This document shows, piece after piece, positions 1 to 9,163 of a stretch of DNA of 64,000 nucleotides; within the stretch, counting starts at the first letter, position 1, and every line of letters starts with the position of its first letter. This stretch comes from Bacteroidota bacterium (GTDB lineage: Bacteria; Bacteroidota; Bacteroidia; AKYH767-A; 2013-40CM-41-45). Location of the stretch: the NCBI GenBank assembly GCA_026391945.1, contig JAPLDA010000009.1, positions 33,932 through 97,931 on the forward strand. The letters run 5' to 3'. The position numbers and the translations under genes were made by a program. The notes beneath the pieces are model-generated. The model made no database searches. It was not told the origin of the DNA and saw only the letters and a list, made by a program, of their open reading frames with translations.

Positions 1-1
1 C

Positions 2-850
2 GTGAGCAGCGGTTTACGGAGAATGTTGTGGGGCCTGTTTAAAAAGATGGTGATTGCCGACCGCCTATCATTTTATGTCTCCATTGTGTATGGAAACCCG
101 CACAGCTATTCCGGTTTCCCTTTAATCTGGTCGACACTTTTTTTCTCCGTCCAGATTTATTGCGACTTCTCCGGTTATTGCGACATTGCTTTGGGTGCTG
201 CAAAGGTGATGGGATTTCAGCTCATGGAAAATTTCAGCTTCCCTTATTTTTCTTCCTCCTTCCGTGAGTTCTGGAAACGCTGGCACATTTCTCTTTCTTC
301 CTGGTTTGCTGATTATCTCTATGTTCCTTTGGGTGGAAATCAAAAAGGAAAAATAAAATGGATGAGAAACATCCTCGTGGTATTTGCCGTGAGCGGCTTG
401 TGGCATGGAGCGTCTTGGACGTTTGTCATCTGGGGACTCCTGCATGCGGTTTATCTTCTTGCTGAGCGGCTGTTTTTCAGAGAACGGAAAAGAGATTTTA
501 ACTGGTTCAGTATGGTATCCGTATTTTCCTGCGTGACGGTCGCATGGATTTTTTTCCGTGCACAGACAGTCAACGATGCCATCTATATTCTCACTCATTT
601 ATTCTCTTTTGAAAACTACAACATCATCGGCGTTCCGGTGGTGAGCACCTTTTCATTCATCCTGAATTTTACAGCGATTGCCTGCATCTTTCTTTCGGAT
701 GCATTCCTGTTCAGCAGGCTCAGCGAAAAAATAAGACTTTCTTTTCCGGGCGCAACCGGTTATGCATACATCACCAATGCTTTGATGATCATTGCACTGG
801 TTTTGTTTGGTGTTTTTGAGCAACAGTCGTTCATCTATTTTCAATTCTGA
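2..850 (+). CDS. MBOAT family O-acyltransferase (AlgI-like), C-terminal part
   Basis: Integral membrane acyltransferase of the MBOAT/AlgI type, which moves acyl (usually acetyl) groups across the membrane onto cell-surface polysaccharides. The visible 282 residues contain the family signatures: the SFREFWKRWHISLSSW block near residues 86-101, and the catalytic-His motif LWHGASWTF near residue 136, with several hydrophobic segments. AlgI-like proteins are usually about 470-500 residues, so the start shown (GTG at base 2) is only where the window begins; the N-terminal half lies outside. The next gene starts 4 bases after this stop and encodes an SGNH-like partner, the usual arrangement for exopolysaccharide O-acetylation. 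The substrate cannot be told from the sequence. Confidence 0.88.
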   Translation: MSSGLRRMLWGLFKKMVIADRLSFYVSIVYGNPHSYSGFPLIWSTLFFSVQIYCDFSGYCDIALGAAKVMGFQLMENFSFPYFSSSFREFWKRWHISLSSWFADYLYVPLGGNQKGKIKWMRNILVVFAVSGLWHGASWTFVIWGLLHAVYLLAERLFFRERKRDFNWFSMVSVFSCVTVAWIFFRAQTVNDAIYILTHLFSFENYNIIGVPVVSTFSFILNFTAIACIFLSDAFLFSRLSEKIRLSFPGATGYAYITNALMIIALVLFGVFEQQSFIYFQF

Positions 851-854
851 CGAC

Positions 855-1805
855 ATGAATAAAGTGCTGAAACTTTTTACAGAGATATTCCTGTTGCTGA
901 TGGCAGGCCTGGTGGTTTTTCTCTTGCTCGAAAAAAAATATGCGTCCTGTGAAACCAATGCAGATCTCCTCATGGCGAAATTCAACAGAACCTGTTCCAC
1001 TTCAAACATGCTGTTGCTTGGAAATTCACATACGCTTCCCCTTGAAGTGACTATGAAAACCTCTTCAGGAAAGGAAATCTGCTCGTTCACAGCCAGGGGA
1101 ATGGATTTATTCTGGTCTTGTGTACTGCTGAAGAAGTACATTCATAAAATTCCCAACCTCGAACTCATCCTCGTGGGAGTGGATGATGAGCTGCTTGGTT
1201 TCAACCAGGCGTGGTTTTACCAGGAATACGTGAACCGTTCCCTCTATCGCTATACAGATACACTGTACCACGATAACCTCATGAACCGCTTTCTTGCTTC
1301 CAGCAATTTTTTCCGTTCCAACCGCGACCTTACTTTTTTATGGCGGGGAGAAGCAAGCCATTCTGAAAAAGAAACCGTTCTGCCATTGGAAAGTACAGGA
1401 GGACTGTCGTTGGAAAATTGCCTGGGCCGGGCGAAAGAACTTTCGGAATACCGGTTTACCAAGAAACTGTTGCCGGAAAACATCGGGATTCTTCAGTCGA
1501 TGATTGACTTGGCAGCGCAGCACGGAAAAAAAATTATTTTTTTTACCACGCCTAAGTCGGCCTGTTTTATTGAAAAGAGAAATCATGAAAATGCTGATCT
1601 TGCTCATTCCGCAATGGATTCATTGTTCAGAGCAAACAGAATTTTTTATGTTGATTTTTCAAGGACAAAAAATTTCAGGGATGATTTTTTTGCTGATGCT
1701 GATCACCTGAACCAAACCGGAGCAAAGATTCTGTTGAAGGAGCTCGATTCACTCATTGAAATAAAAACCGGGAAGCATTATTTCAGTTCAGCAGTTTCCC
1801 GATAA
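855..1805 (+). CDS. SGNH/GDSL-like protein, probable partner of the MBOAT acyltransferase
   Basis: About 316 residues from the ATG at 855, chosen because the longer ORF start (792) lies inside the MBOAT gene. An N-terminal hydrophobic segment (LFTEIFLLLMAGLVVFLLL) is a signal anchor, so the rest is likely periplasmic. LLGNSHT near residue 54 fits the SGNH nucleophile block in modified form (GNSH), and ADADHLNQTGA near the C-terminus fits the Asp-x-x-His block, so an SGNH/AlgX-like fold is plausible. Proteins of this type sit beside MBOAT genes and take part in O-acetyl transfer to surface glycans. Its last 23 bases overlap the convergent purN gene. Family membership is inferred from motifs only. 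Confidence 0.6.
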   Translation: MNKVLKLFTEIFLLLMAGLVVFLLLEKKYASCETNADLLMAKFNRTCSTSNMLLLGNSHTLPLEVTMKTSSGKEICSFTARGMDLFWSCVLLKKYIHKIPNLELILVGVDDELLGFNQAWFYQEYVNRSLYRYTDTLYHDNLMNRFLASSNFFRSNRDLTFLWRGEASHSEKETVLPLESTGGLSLENCLGRAKELSEYRFTKKLLPENIGILQSMIDLAAQHGKKIIFFTTPKSACFIEKRNHENADLAHSAMDSLFRANRIFYVDFSRTKNFRDDFFADADHLNQTGAKILLKELDSLIEIKTGKHYFSSAVSR

Positions 1806-2358
1806 CGGAAGGCAAGTACCGGTATTCCAGCTCATGGATTTTTTCGGCCAGTGAACCGGCTGTTTCATTTTTGCTGACATGGCAGGCCGCCTGGAAAATG
1901 ATTTCTCCTTCATCAAATTTTTCATTCACGTAATGGATGGTGATTCCCGAAAGAATGCTTCCGGAATCAATCACCGACTGGTGAACATGTTTTCCGAAGA
2001 ACCCTTTGCCGCCAAAGCCTGGAAGCAAAGCCGGGTGAATGTTGATGATTTTATTTTGAAATAAGCGGACCAGTTTTTCCGGTACCAGCCAGAGAAAACC
2101 GGCCAGTACAACAAGATCAATGTTGTTTTCAATCAGCATGTTTAACACTTCATCTGAGTCATAAAAATTTTTCCGGTCGAACACCATGCTACGAACGTCA
2201 TACTTTTTAGCACGGTCAATCACACCGGCCATGGGATTATGAGTGAGAACCAATGCTACCGTTGCCAGCCCGGATCCGGAAAAATAACGGATGATGTTCT
2301 CCGCATTCGTTCCTGAACCTGAAGCCAATATGGCAATTTTTTTTACGGACGTCTTCAC
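1783..2358 (-). CDS. purN: Phosphoribosylglycinamide formyltransferase
   Basis: GAR transformylase of de novo purine synthesis; transfers the formyl group of 10-formyl-tetrahydrofolate to glycinamide ribonucleotide in the cytosol. The 191-residue length is normal. Motifs: ASGSGTN near residues 12-18 (phosphate binding), LAGFLWLVP (folate binding), NIHPALLPGFGGKG with the catalytic Asn/His, and VNEKFDEGEII with the catalytic Asp. The start is a GTG; no in-frame ATG lies upstream close enough, and the conserved KKIAILASG begins right after it. A TACTTTTG element on the same strand (2363-2370) ends only 4 bases before the GTG, so the transcript may be leaderless or nearly so. Tail-to-tail overlap with the preceding gene. 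Confidence 0.95.
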   Translation of the reverse strand: MKTSVKKIAILASGSGTNAENIIRYFSGSGLATVALVLTHNPMAGVIDRAKKYDVRSMVFDRKNFYDSDEVLNMLIENNIDLVVLAGFLWLVPEKLVRLFQNKIINIHPALLPGFGGKGFFGKHVHQSVIDSGSILSGITIHYVNEKFDEGEIIFQAACHVSKNETAGSLAEKIHELEYRYLPSVIGKLLN

Positions 2359-2362
2359 GGAT

Positions 2363-2370
2363 CAAAAGTA
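2363..2370 (-). promoter_or_regulatory. Candidate -7 promoter element for purN
   Basis: TACTTTTG on the minus strand matches the Bacteroidota -7 consensus TAnnTTTG. It lies so close to the GTG start of purN that transcription would begin at or next to the start codon. No clear TTTG -33 element at the usual spacing was identified. Confidence 0.4.
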
Positions 2371-2468
2371 CATGAAACAAAGTGGAATGGAAGTTTTCAA
2401 CAAGATATTTTTACACTGTAAAATTTTGCTACTTTGCCTGCACTTAAAAAAAATTACACGAAACAATT

Positions 2469-3116
2469 ATGTCAGCAAACTCCATCTTTCAGTACTTCGT
2501 TCCCAAAGACCGAAAATTTTATCCGCTCTTCGAGCAGGCTTCTGCCAACCTGGTTGCCATTTCAAAAATATTGTACGAGGCGCTTACTACGAACTCCGTT
2601 GAAAAGCGCTCTTCGTTGATCCGGGAAATTGAAAAGCTGGAACACGTAGGTGATGAAATCACGCACCAGATTTTCCAGGAAGTAGGAACCACTTTCATTA
2701 CACCTTTCGACCGGGAAGACATTCAGCAACTGGCATCTGTTCTGGACGATGTACTCGATTACATTCATGGCTCGGCAAAACGAATCGAGTTGTACAAAGT
2801 GAACCCGATTCATCCTTCCATGATTAAACTGTCAGAATTGATCATTCAATGTGCCGAAGAACTCAATGTGGCCATCGGTGGGTTGCGCAGCATGAAAAAC
2901 ATGATGAAGATCCGTGAAGCACTCGTCCGGATCAACAGCATCGAAAATCATGCGGACGATATTTTCGATAATGCCGTGGCGCGTTTGTTTGAAGATGAAA
3001 AAAATGCCATCGAGATCATCAAGATCAAAGAAGTTCTTTCAGCACTCGAAACGGCGACCGACAAAGCCGAAGATGCTGCCAATGTAATCGAATCCATCAT
3101 CATCAAACAATCCTGA
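2469..3116 (+). CDS. DUF47 / PhoU-like phosphate transport regulator
   Basis: A 215-residue all-helical PhoU-like protein (DUF47, TIGR00153 type). Members are encoded next to PiT transporters and are thought to modulate them or to bind metal clusters on the cytosolic face. Seen here: helical text with charged heptads, a KLEHVGDEITHQIF segment near residue 57 and the FDREDIQQLASVLDDVLDYIHG segment typical of the family. The PiT gene starts 27 bases downstream on the same strand, so the two form an operon. The ATG start follows a 110-base divergent spacer shared with purN. Confidence 0.9.
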   Translation: MSANSIFQYFVPKDRKFYPLFEQASANLVAISKILYEALTTNSVEKRSSLIREIEKLEHVGDEITHQIFQEVGTTFITPFDREDIQQLASVLDDVLDYIHGSAKRIELYKVNPIHPSMIKLSELIIQCAEELNVAIGGLRSMKNMMKIREALVRINSIENHADDIFDNAVARLFEDEKNAIEIIKIKEVLSALETATDKAEDAANVIESIIIKQS

Positions 3117-3143
3117 GAGTAGAATCATTTTTATCCTAAAGCT

Positions 3144-4130
3144 ATGCAGTTACTTTATCTGGTCGTCATCCTCGCCATCCTTTTTGATTTTATCAATGGA
3201 TTTCATGATGCCGCCAATTCAATCGCAACCATTGTTTCCACCAAAGTGCTTTCGCCCCTGAGTGCAGTAATCTGGGCAGCAGCGTTTAACTTTCTTGCCT
3301 ACTGGCTTTTTGAACTTCATGTAGCCGATACTGTTTCCAAATCAGTGAAACCGGAAGGGATCAACCTCATCGTTGTGCTTTCCGGATTGATTGCCGCCAT
3401 CATCTGGAACCTGGTTACCTGGTGGTATGGAATTCCTTCCAGTTCATCACATACGCTCATCGGCGGATTTGTAGGTGCAGCCATTGCCTATGCAGGATTT
3501 GAAGTGGTAAAACTTGATAAGGTGCTTCCTCCTCTTTTCTTTATTGTTCTTGCCCCGGTAATCGGGATGACTATTTCTTACCTGATTTCATTGCTGACTT
3601 TATTCATATGCAAACGATCGCATCCTTATAAGGTAGATAAAATTTTCAGGAGGATGCAGTTGTTCTCTGCTGCTGCTTATAGTCTCGGGCATGGAGGTAA
3701 CGATGCACAAAAGGTAATGGGAATCATTGGGGCGGCACTCATTGCATCCAACGTTATTCCTGACATGAAACATTTGCCCGGCTGGGTTCCATTCGCCTGT
3801 TATTCAGCAATCGCGCTGGGAACCATTTTCGGTGGATGGAGAATTGTGAAAACCATGGGACAGAGGGTAACCAAACTCAAACCGTTCGAAGGGTTCTCTG
3901 CTGAAACGGCCGGGGCCATCACCTTATTTACGACCGGTGCCCTTGGAGTTCCTGTCAGCACCACCCACACCATTACAGGTGCTATCATCGGAGTGGGGGT
4001 TTCAAAACGGGTGAGTGCTGTGCACTGGGGAGTAACGGTCGAATTAATCTGGGCATGGATACTCACCATTCCTGTTACCGCTCTTCTGGCCATGGCAGTC
4101 TTCGAGGTCATCAATATGTTTATGAAATAA
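3144..4130 (+). CDS. pit: Inorganic phosphate transporter, PiT family
   Basis: Low-affinity phosphate:cation symporter of the inner membrane. The 328-residue protein has the duplicated PiT signatures: NGFHDAANSIATIVSTKVLS near residues 19-38 and the second copy GHGGNDAQKVMGIIGAAL near residue 185, plus GIPSSSSHTLIGG and GVPVSTTHTITGAI, the paired loops expected for each half. About ten hydrophobic segments are visible. It follows the DUF47 gene directly and is probably co-transcribed. A short PiT form without a large cytosolic insert is usual in bacteria. Confidence 0.93.
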   Translation: MQLLYLVVILAILFDFINGFHDAANSIATIVSTKVLSPLSAVIWAAAFNFLAYWLFELHVADTVSKSVKPEGINLIVVLSGLIAAIIWNLVTWWYGIPSSSSHTLIGGFVGAAIAYAGFEVVKLDKVLPPLFFIVLAPVIGMTISYLISLLTLFICKRSHPYKVDKIFRRMQLFSAAAYSLGHGGNDAQKVMGIIGAALIASNVIPDMKHLPGWVPFACYSAIALGTIFGGWRIVKTMGQRVTKLKPFEGFSAETAGAITLFTTGALGVPVSTTHTITGAIIGVGVSKRVSAVHWGVTVELIWAWILTIPVTALLAMAVFEVINMFMK

Positions 4131-4181
4131 ATTTTTATTGGAACCTGCGATGGTTTATGCAGAAATTGTTTTTTCAACAAT

Positions 4182-4189
4182 TAATTTTG
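4182..4189 (+). promoter_or_regulatory. Candidate -7 promoter element for the xdhC-like gene
   Basis: TAATTTTG matches TAnnTTTG and lies about 70 bases before the TTG start of the XdhC-like gene, in the 127-base gap after the PiT gene. No TTTG at ideal -33 spacing is seen, so this remains a weak prediction. Confidence 0.35.
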
Positions 4190-4257
4190 CAAAAAAATCA
4201 TTCATCTCAATGAGTCATTTCGAATGGCGAAATTTATCTCTTTAGTTTCCCGGCATT

Positions 4258-5031
4258 TTGAAAACCATTTTTGAAAAAATATCGGAAGCACAAAAGCAAC
4301 ACCTCGATGTGGCGCTTTGTATTGTAGTGAATACAAAAGGGTCCACGCCGCGTGAAGCCGGTGCGAAAATGCTGGTGTATCCGGACGGAACCATCTTCGG
4401 AACCATCGGCGGCGGAGACCTCGAAAAAAAAGTCATTGAAAGAGCTTTGCAGGTTTTAAAAAGCCGTCAGCCTTCAACCTTCAAACATGATTTGCTTCAC
4501 CAGCATAACATGTGTTGCGGTGGAAGCGCGGAGATTTATATTGAGCCCATCATGAAAAAAAACAAGCTGTACATTTTTGGCGCAGGACATACCGGCCATG
4601 CCTTAGCGAAGTATGCTCTGAATTTCGAATTCGAAGTGGTGATCATCGATGACAGGAAAGAATTTCTCGATGAAATAAAACCTGATGGAATCAATAAAAT
4701 GAACATCCATTATTCGGCTGCGCTTCCTGTTCTGCCTTTTGATGAACAGACATACATCACCATCATGACGTACAGCCATCCGTACGACCGTGATATCCTG
4801 GCGTATTGCCTGAAGAAACCTTCTGCCTACCTGGGAATGATCGGAAGCCAGCGTAAGGTGGAGATGACAAAAAAAATGTTTGAGGAAGGAATGATTGCTT
4901 CAAAAGAAGAACTGGACAAGGTTGACATGCCGATGGGAATTGACATTGGCGCGAAAGATCCTGATGAAATTGCCATCAGCATCCTCGCAAAAATGATCGC
5001 CGTGAAAAATCATGTGCAGGTGAGTGGTTGA
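4258..5031 (+). CDS. XdhC/CoxI family molybdoenzyme maturation protein
   Basis: XdhC proteins bind molybdenum cofactor and deliver its sulfurated form to xanthine-oxidase-family enzymes. The 257-residue protein has both parts: an N-terminal XdhC/CoxI domain (VNTKGSTPREAGAKMLVYPDG near residue 24, IGGGDLE, MCCGGSAEIYIEP near residue 84) and a C-terminal Rossmann domain starting KLYIFGAGHTGHALAKYA near residue 103, ending with the GMIGSQRK segment. The start is TTG; the protein begins at the expected point. The only xanthine-oxidase-family enzyme in the window is the 4-hydroxybenzoyl-CoA reductase encoded 5 kb downstream on the other strand, which is the likely client (inference from proximity). 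Confidence 0.88.
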   Translation: MKTIFEKISEAQKQHLDVALCIVVNTKGSTPREAGAKMLVYPDGTIFGTIGGGDLEKKVIERALQVLKSRQPSTFKHDLLHQHNMCCGGSAEIYIEPIMKKNKLYIFGAGHTGHALAKYALNFEFEVVIIDDRKEFLDEIKPDGINKMNIHYSAALPVLPFDEQTYITIMTYSHPYDRDILAYCLKKPSAYLGMIGSQRKVEMTKKMFEEGMIASKEELDKVDMPMGIDIGAKDPDEIAISILAKMIAVKNHVQVSG

Positions 5032-5145
5032 AGATTTTGTGAGGGAATTAAGCGCGGGAATTTTTTTTACGAAGCATTCATTTTCATGACGTAAATCATG
5101 ATGTTCCGCCATCAATCTGTATATTTTTGAGTAAACAATCATCCC

Positions 5146-5547
5146 ATGATCCCTGAAAATATTTTCCGTACCGTAAAAAATGCGATGGATTCATTGCGTG
5201 TTGCAGAGAACGAATTGAATCGTCCCACAGAAGACACCGTAACGCTTTGCGCCTGTTACAGCACGCGAAATTCCGTGAACGGTTTTTTGCATTCGTATCT
5301 TCTCAGCAAGTCATCGGATAACCAGGAAAAATACCTCGACGACTTGTTGGATCAATGTTCGAAGATTGATTCTCAATTTAAAAAGGTGGACCTGTCCTGT
5401 TTCAAGTGCGGGGTGTCGAACAAGGAACAATGTGAAAAAAATTATTGTCTTTCCGTCGACAAAGTCAACGAATGCTACAGCCAGGCCAACATGGTAAAAC
5501 AACTGGTGATGGAAAAATTAAATCTCTCCGAAAAAGATTTCGAATAA
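5146..5547 (+). CDS. Cys-rich hypothetical protein, possibly HEPN-like
   Basis: A 133-residue cytosolic protein that I cannot assign with certainty. The N-terminal half is helical, with the pattern of an AE-rich helix followed by CYSTRNSVNGFLHSYLL, which recalls small HEPN-fold proteins. The C-terminal half carries a row of cysteines (SCFKCG, EQC, NYC, NEC), unusual for HEPN proteins and suggestive of metal or Fe-S binding. It lies 114 bases after the XdhC gene on the same strand and converges with the PFOR gene 10 bases away. Function unknown; a role with the neighbouring redox enzymes is only a guess. Confidence 0.6.
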   Translation: MIPENIFRTVKNAMDSLRVAENELNRPTEDTVTLCACYSTRNSVNGFLHSYLLSKSSDNQEKYLDDLLDQCSKIDSQFKKVDLSCFKCGVSNKEQCEKNYCLSVDKVNECYSQANMVKQLVMEKLNLSEKDFE

Positions 5548-5557
5548 TTTTTCTTTC

Positions 5558-8500
5558 CTACAATCCCTTCAGCACCTGCAATCTTTCCCAATGGTTCAGC
5601 ACATCCTGCTGAGCGCTTACAAATAATTCTTCCGCATGCACCGGGTTGGTTCGTGTGAGTGAACTGAATCGTGTTTCATTGTATAAAAAATCTTTCAGCG
5701 GAATGGATGGTTCCTTGCTATCGAGAGAGAATCGTTCGCCTTTTGCTTTCAATGGATTGTAACGGAACAATGGCCAGTAACCGCTTCTCACAGCGTTGTC
5801 CTGTTGTTCGGCTCCATGTCCCATGTCGTACCCATGCGCAATGCAATGACTGTATGCAATCACGAGCGAAGCTCCGGGAAACGATTCGGCTTCCTGGATG
5901 GTTCTCACCGTATGAACATCATTGGCTCCCATGGCAACCTGCGCGACATAAGCTCCTCCATGTGCGATGGCCTGCAAGGCCAGGTCTTTTTTTGTATTTG
6001 ATTTTCCGTTGACAGAAAATTTTGCGCTGGCGCCCACCGGTGTGGATTTGGATTTTTGTCCGCCGGTATTGGAATACACTTCTGTGTCAAGAACAAGAAT
6101 GTTCACCTTCTCTCCGCAGGAAAGTACATGATCCAATCCCCCGAAGCCAATGTCATAAGCCCATCCGTCGCCACCGATGATCCAATGCGATTTTTTCACC
6201 AGGTGTTCTGCAAGAATGGAAAGTTGCCGGGCTTCATACGAAGTCATCGATGCAAGCAACCGGCGAAGTTCTTTGATCCGGTCTCTTTGTTTTTTAATTC
6301 CGGCTTCATTGCTTTGATCGGCATCCAGGATTTCATTCACCAGGTTTTCTCCAAGAGGAGTTCGGAGATGATTTAAAATACTCTTTGCAACATCTGTTTT
6401 CTTGTCGTACGCCAGTTTGATTCCAAGTCCGAATTCAGCATTGTCTTCAAACAACGAATTCGCCCATGCCGGTCCGCAACCTTCGTTGTTTACGGCCCAT
6501 GGCGTAGTTGGAAGGTTTCCACCGAAAATGGAAGAGCATCCCGTTGCATTGGCAATCACCATCCGTTCACCGTAAAGTTGTGATAACAATTTCAGGTAAG
6601 GCGTTTCACCGCAGCCGGAGCAGGCTCCTGAAAATTCAAACAGCGGTTGTAAAAACTGTGTTCCTTTCACTGTATTGAAATTCATCCGTGAACGATCGAG
6701 TTCAGGAAGTGAAAGGAAAAATTCCCAGTTTTCTTTTTCAGTTTCCTTCAGCGGAATCTGGTCTTTCATGTTGATGGCACGATGTCCCGGTTCTGCCTTG
6801 CTTTCAACCGGGCAGAGTTCAACACATAAATTACACCCGGTACAATCTTCCGCTGACACCTGCAGCGTATAAGCTTCTTTGTCTTTGAAAAATTCTTTTC
6901 CAACAGGATCCACATGTTTGAACGTGGAGGGCGCTGAAGGCAGCAGTTCTTTATCGTACACTTTGCAGCGGATGGCGGCATGCGGACAAATGAGAAAACA
7001 TTTTCCGCACTGTGAACAAAGTTTTTCATCCCACACCGGTATGCGATCGGCGATGTTCCGTTTTTCCCATTGCGTGGTAGCCACCGGATACGTTCCGTCA
7101 ACAGGAAATGCACTCACCGGCAATTCATCTCCTTCAAAAGAAATGATCTTCGACAACACATCTTTTACAAAGATCGGTGCCCGGTCAGGAACGGCTTTTT
7201 CACTTTCAATGTTCCCGATGGGGAGGGAAGAACAATCAATCTCATGAAGGTGAGCAATCGCCTGGTCAACGGCTTCGAAATTTTTCAGCACCACTTTTTC
7301 TCCTTTGGCGGAATACGATTTCCTGATGGCATCTTTGATTTTCTGAATCGCTTCTTCTTTTTCAAGAATTCCTGAGATGGCAAAGAAACAGGTTTGTAAA
7401 ATCGTGTTGATGCGGGAACCCATTCCTGTTTCACGTGCCACCTTCGAAGCGTTGACGACAAAGAATTTTAGTTTCTTCGCCTTGATTTCTTCCTGTATTT
7501 TTTTCGGAAGCATGCTCCACACATCAGCCGTAGGATACGGTGAATTGAGGAGGAAAGTAGCTCCCGGTTCGGCATCTTTCAACAGATCGTATTTCGTGAG
7601 GTAATTGAAGTGATGGCAGGCGATGAAGCTTGCCGAGTGTACAAGGTACGTTGAGCGGATTGGCTTTTTCCCGAAGCGGAGATGCGATACGGTAAGCGAT
7701 CCGGATTTTTTTGAATCGTAAACAAAGTAACCCTGCACAAAATTGTCGGTGGTTTCGCCGATGATTTTGATGGAATTTTTATTCGCGCTTACCGTACCAT
7801 CAGCTCCCAGTCCAAAAAAGAGTCCGCGGAACAGGTGCTGTTTTTCAAGCGAGAATTTTTTATCATAGACGAGGCTGGTATTCGTCACATCATCTTCAAT
7901 ACCGATGGTGAAATGATTTTTCGGATGAGGCTGATTCAACTCTTCAAAAATCGATTTTACCATGGCGGGAGTAAATTCTTTCGAAGCAAGTCCGTAACGT
8001 CCGCCAATGATGACGGGTCTTGGACCTTTCCATTCTTCCGAGATGGCATTCACCACATCCATGTAAAGCGGTTCGCCGATGCTTCCGGGTTCTTTGCAAC
8101 GATCGAGGACGGCAATTTTGGTAACGGAAGCCGGAATTGATTGGATGAATTCTTTTACATCCAGCGGACGGAACATGCGGACATACAGGCAGCCTGTTTT
8201 TTCTCCATTGGCATTCAGGTATTCCGAGGTTTCATTCACCGCACCCACTCCTGATCCCATGATGATGATGATCCGGTCAGGGTTGGCATGGCCTGAATAT
8301 TCGTACAACGAATAATTTCTTCCGGTGAGCTCACCGAATTTTTTCATCATCGAAGTGATGATGCCCGGAACTTCCCGGTAGAATTTATTTCCGGCCTCGC
8401 GGCTCTGGAAAAACACATCGGGATTTTGTGCTGTGCCGCGAATGAATGGATGTTCCGGTGACATGGCACGCCGGCGATGAGCAAGGATGTCGTCTTCATC

Positions 8501-9133
8501 CATCATCTTAAGAATGACATCATCCGGGATCACATTTACTTTCATCAGTTCATGCGATGTCCGGAATCCATCGAACACATTGAGGAAAGGAATTCTTGAT
8601 TTCAACGTGGCGGCCTGTGCGATGAGAGCCATGTCCATGGCTTCCTGTGCGTTTTGTCCGAATAACATCGCCCATCCTGTTTGCCGCACGGCCATCACAT
8701 CGGAATGATCGCCAAAAATAGAAAGTGCGTGAGTGGCCAGTGTTCGTGCGGCAATTTGAAAGACAACGGGCGTGAGTTCGCCCGCAATTTTGTACATGTT
8801 CGGAATCATCAGCAGCAGTCCCTGTGAGCAGGTGAAAGTGGAAGACAACGCGCCTCCCTGCAACGATCCGTGAATGGCTCCTGCAGCTCCGCCTTCGCTC
8901 TGCATTTCGATGACTCTCGGAACGTTGCCAAAAATATTTTTCTTCCCGGCTGCTGACCATTCATCGCAATATTCTCCCATGGCTGATGATGGAGTGATCG
9001 GGTAGATCGCACACACTTCGTTCGTCTTATAGGCGATGTAAGCAGCAGCTTCATTGCCATCCATGATCGACGTTTTGAATTCCGTCTTTTTCAAGTCTTC
9101 CTGTTTCCTTTTTTTCTCTTCGGTGATTTCCAT
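5558..9133 (-). CDS. nifJ: Pyruvate:ferredoxin (flavodoxin) oxidoreductase
   Basis: Single-chain PFOR of 1191 residues, the normal size for the fused bacterial form. It oxidises pyruvate with CoA to acetyl-CoA and CO2 and reduces ferredoxin. Domain order: pyrimidine-binding domain (AIYPITPSSAMGEYCDEW near residue 42), domain II, the gamma-type central domain, a 2x[4Fe-4S] ferredoxin domain near residues 700-780 (CSQCGKCFLICP and CTGCNLCVELCP), and the TPP-binding domain (GCSSIFGG, GDGWAYDIGFGGLDHV and the EVYSNTGGQKSKSTP motif). It is the last gene of the leftward operon, 30 bases after hcrB. In that context it probably supplies reduced ferredoxin to the aromatic-CoA reductases as well as to central metabolism. 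Confidence 0.97.
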   Translation of the reverse strand: MEITEEKKRKQEDLKKTEFKTSIMDGNEAAAYIAYKTNEVCAIYPITPSSAMGEYCDEWSAAGKKNIFGNVPRVIEMQSEGGAAGAIHGSLQGGALSSTFTCSQGLLLMIPNMYKIAGELTPVVFQIAARTLATHALSIFGDHSDVMAVRQTGWAMLFGQNAQEAMDMALIAQAATLKSRIPFLNVFDGFRTSHELMKVNVIPDDVILKMMDEDDILAHRRRAMSPEHPFIRGTAQNPDVFFQSREAGNKFYREVPGIITSMMKKFGELTGRNYSLYEYSGHANPDRIIIIMGSGVGAVNETSEYLNANGEKTGCLYVRMFRPLDVKEFIQSIPASVTKIAVLDRCKEPGSIGEPLYMDVVNAISEEWKGPRPVIIGGRYGLASKEFTPAMVKSIFEELNQPHPKNHFTIGIEDDVTNTSLVYDKKFSLEKQHLFRGLFFGLGADGTVSANKNSIKIIGETTDNFVQGYFVYDSKKSGSLTVSHLRFGKKPIRSTYLVHSASFIACHHFNYLTKYDLLKDAEPGATFLLNSPYPTADVWSMLPKKIQEEIKAKKLKFFVVNASKVARETGMGSRINTILQTCFFAISGILEKEEAIQKIKDAIRKSYSAKGEKVVLKNFEAVDQAIAHLHEIDCSSLPIGNIESEKAVPDRAPIFVKDVLSKIISFEGDELPVSAFPVDGTYPVATTQWEKRNIADRIPVWDEKLCSQCGKCFLICPHAAIRCKVYDKELLPSAPSTFKHVDPVGKEFFKDKEAYTLQVSAEDCTGCNLCVELCPVESKAEPGHRAINMKDQIPLKETEKENWEFFLSLPELDRSRMNFNTVKGTQFLQPLFEFSGACSGCGETPYLKLLSQLYGERMVIANATGCSSIFGGNLPTTPWAVNNEGCGPAWANSLFEDNAEFGLGIKLAYDKKTDVAKSILNHLRTPLGENLVNEILDADQSNEAGIKKQRDRIKELRRLLASMTSYEARQLSILAEHLVKKSHWIIGGDGWAYDIGFGGLDHVLSCGEKVNILVLDTEVYSNTGGQKSKSTPVGASAKFSVNGKSNTKKDLALQAIAHGGAYVAQVAMGANDVHTVRTIQEAESFPGASLVIAYSHCIAHGYDMGHGAEQQDNAVRSGYWPLFRYNPLKAKGERFSLDSKEPSIPLKDFLYNETRFSSLTRTNPVHAEELFVSAQQDVLNHWERLQVLKGL

Positions 9134-9163
9134 AAAATATTTTTTTTCGATTGATTACAATTT

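Noticed and set aside
122-598. 158-residue minus ORF opposite the MBOAT gene
   Set aside because: Antisense shadow; the MBOAT motifs are clear on the plus strand.
5558-9133. PFOR as a dedicated phenylglyoxylate or indolepyruvate oxidoreductase
   Set aside because: The single-chain layout and ferredoxin domain position are those of NifJ-type PFOR; no sign of the multi-subunit aromatic forms.
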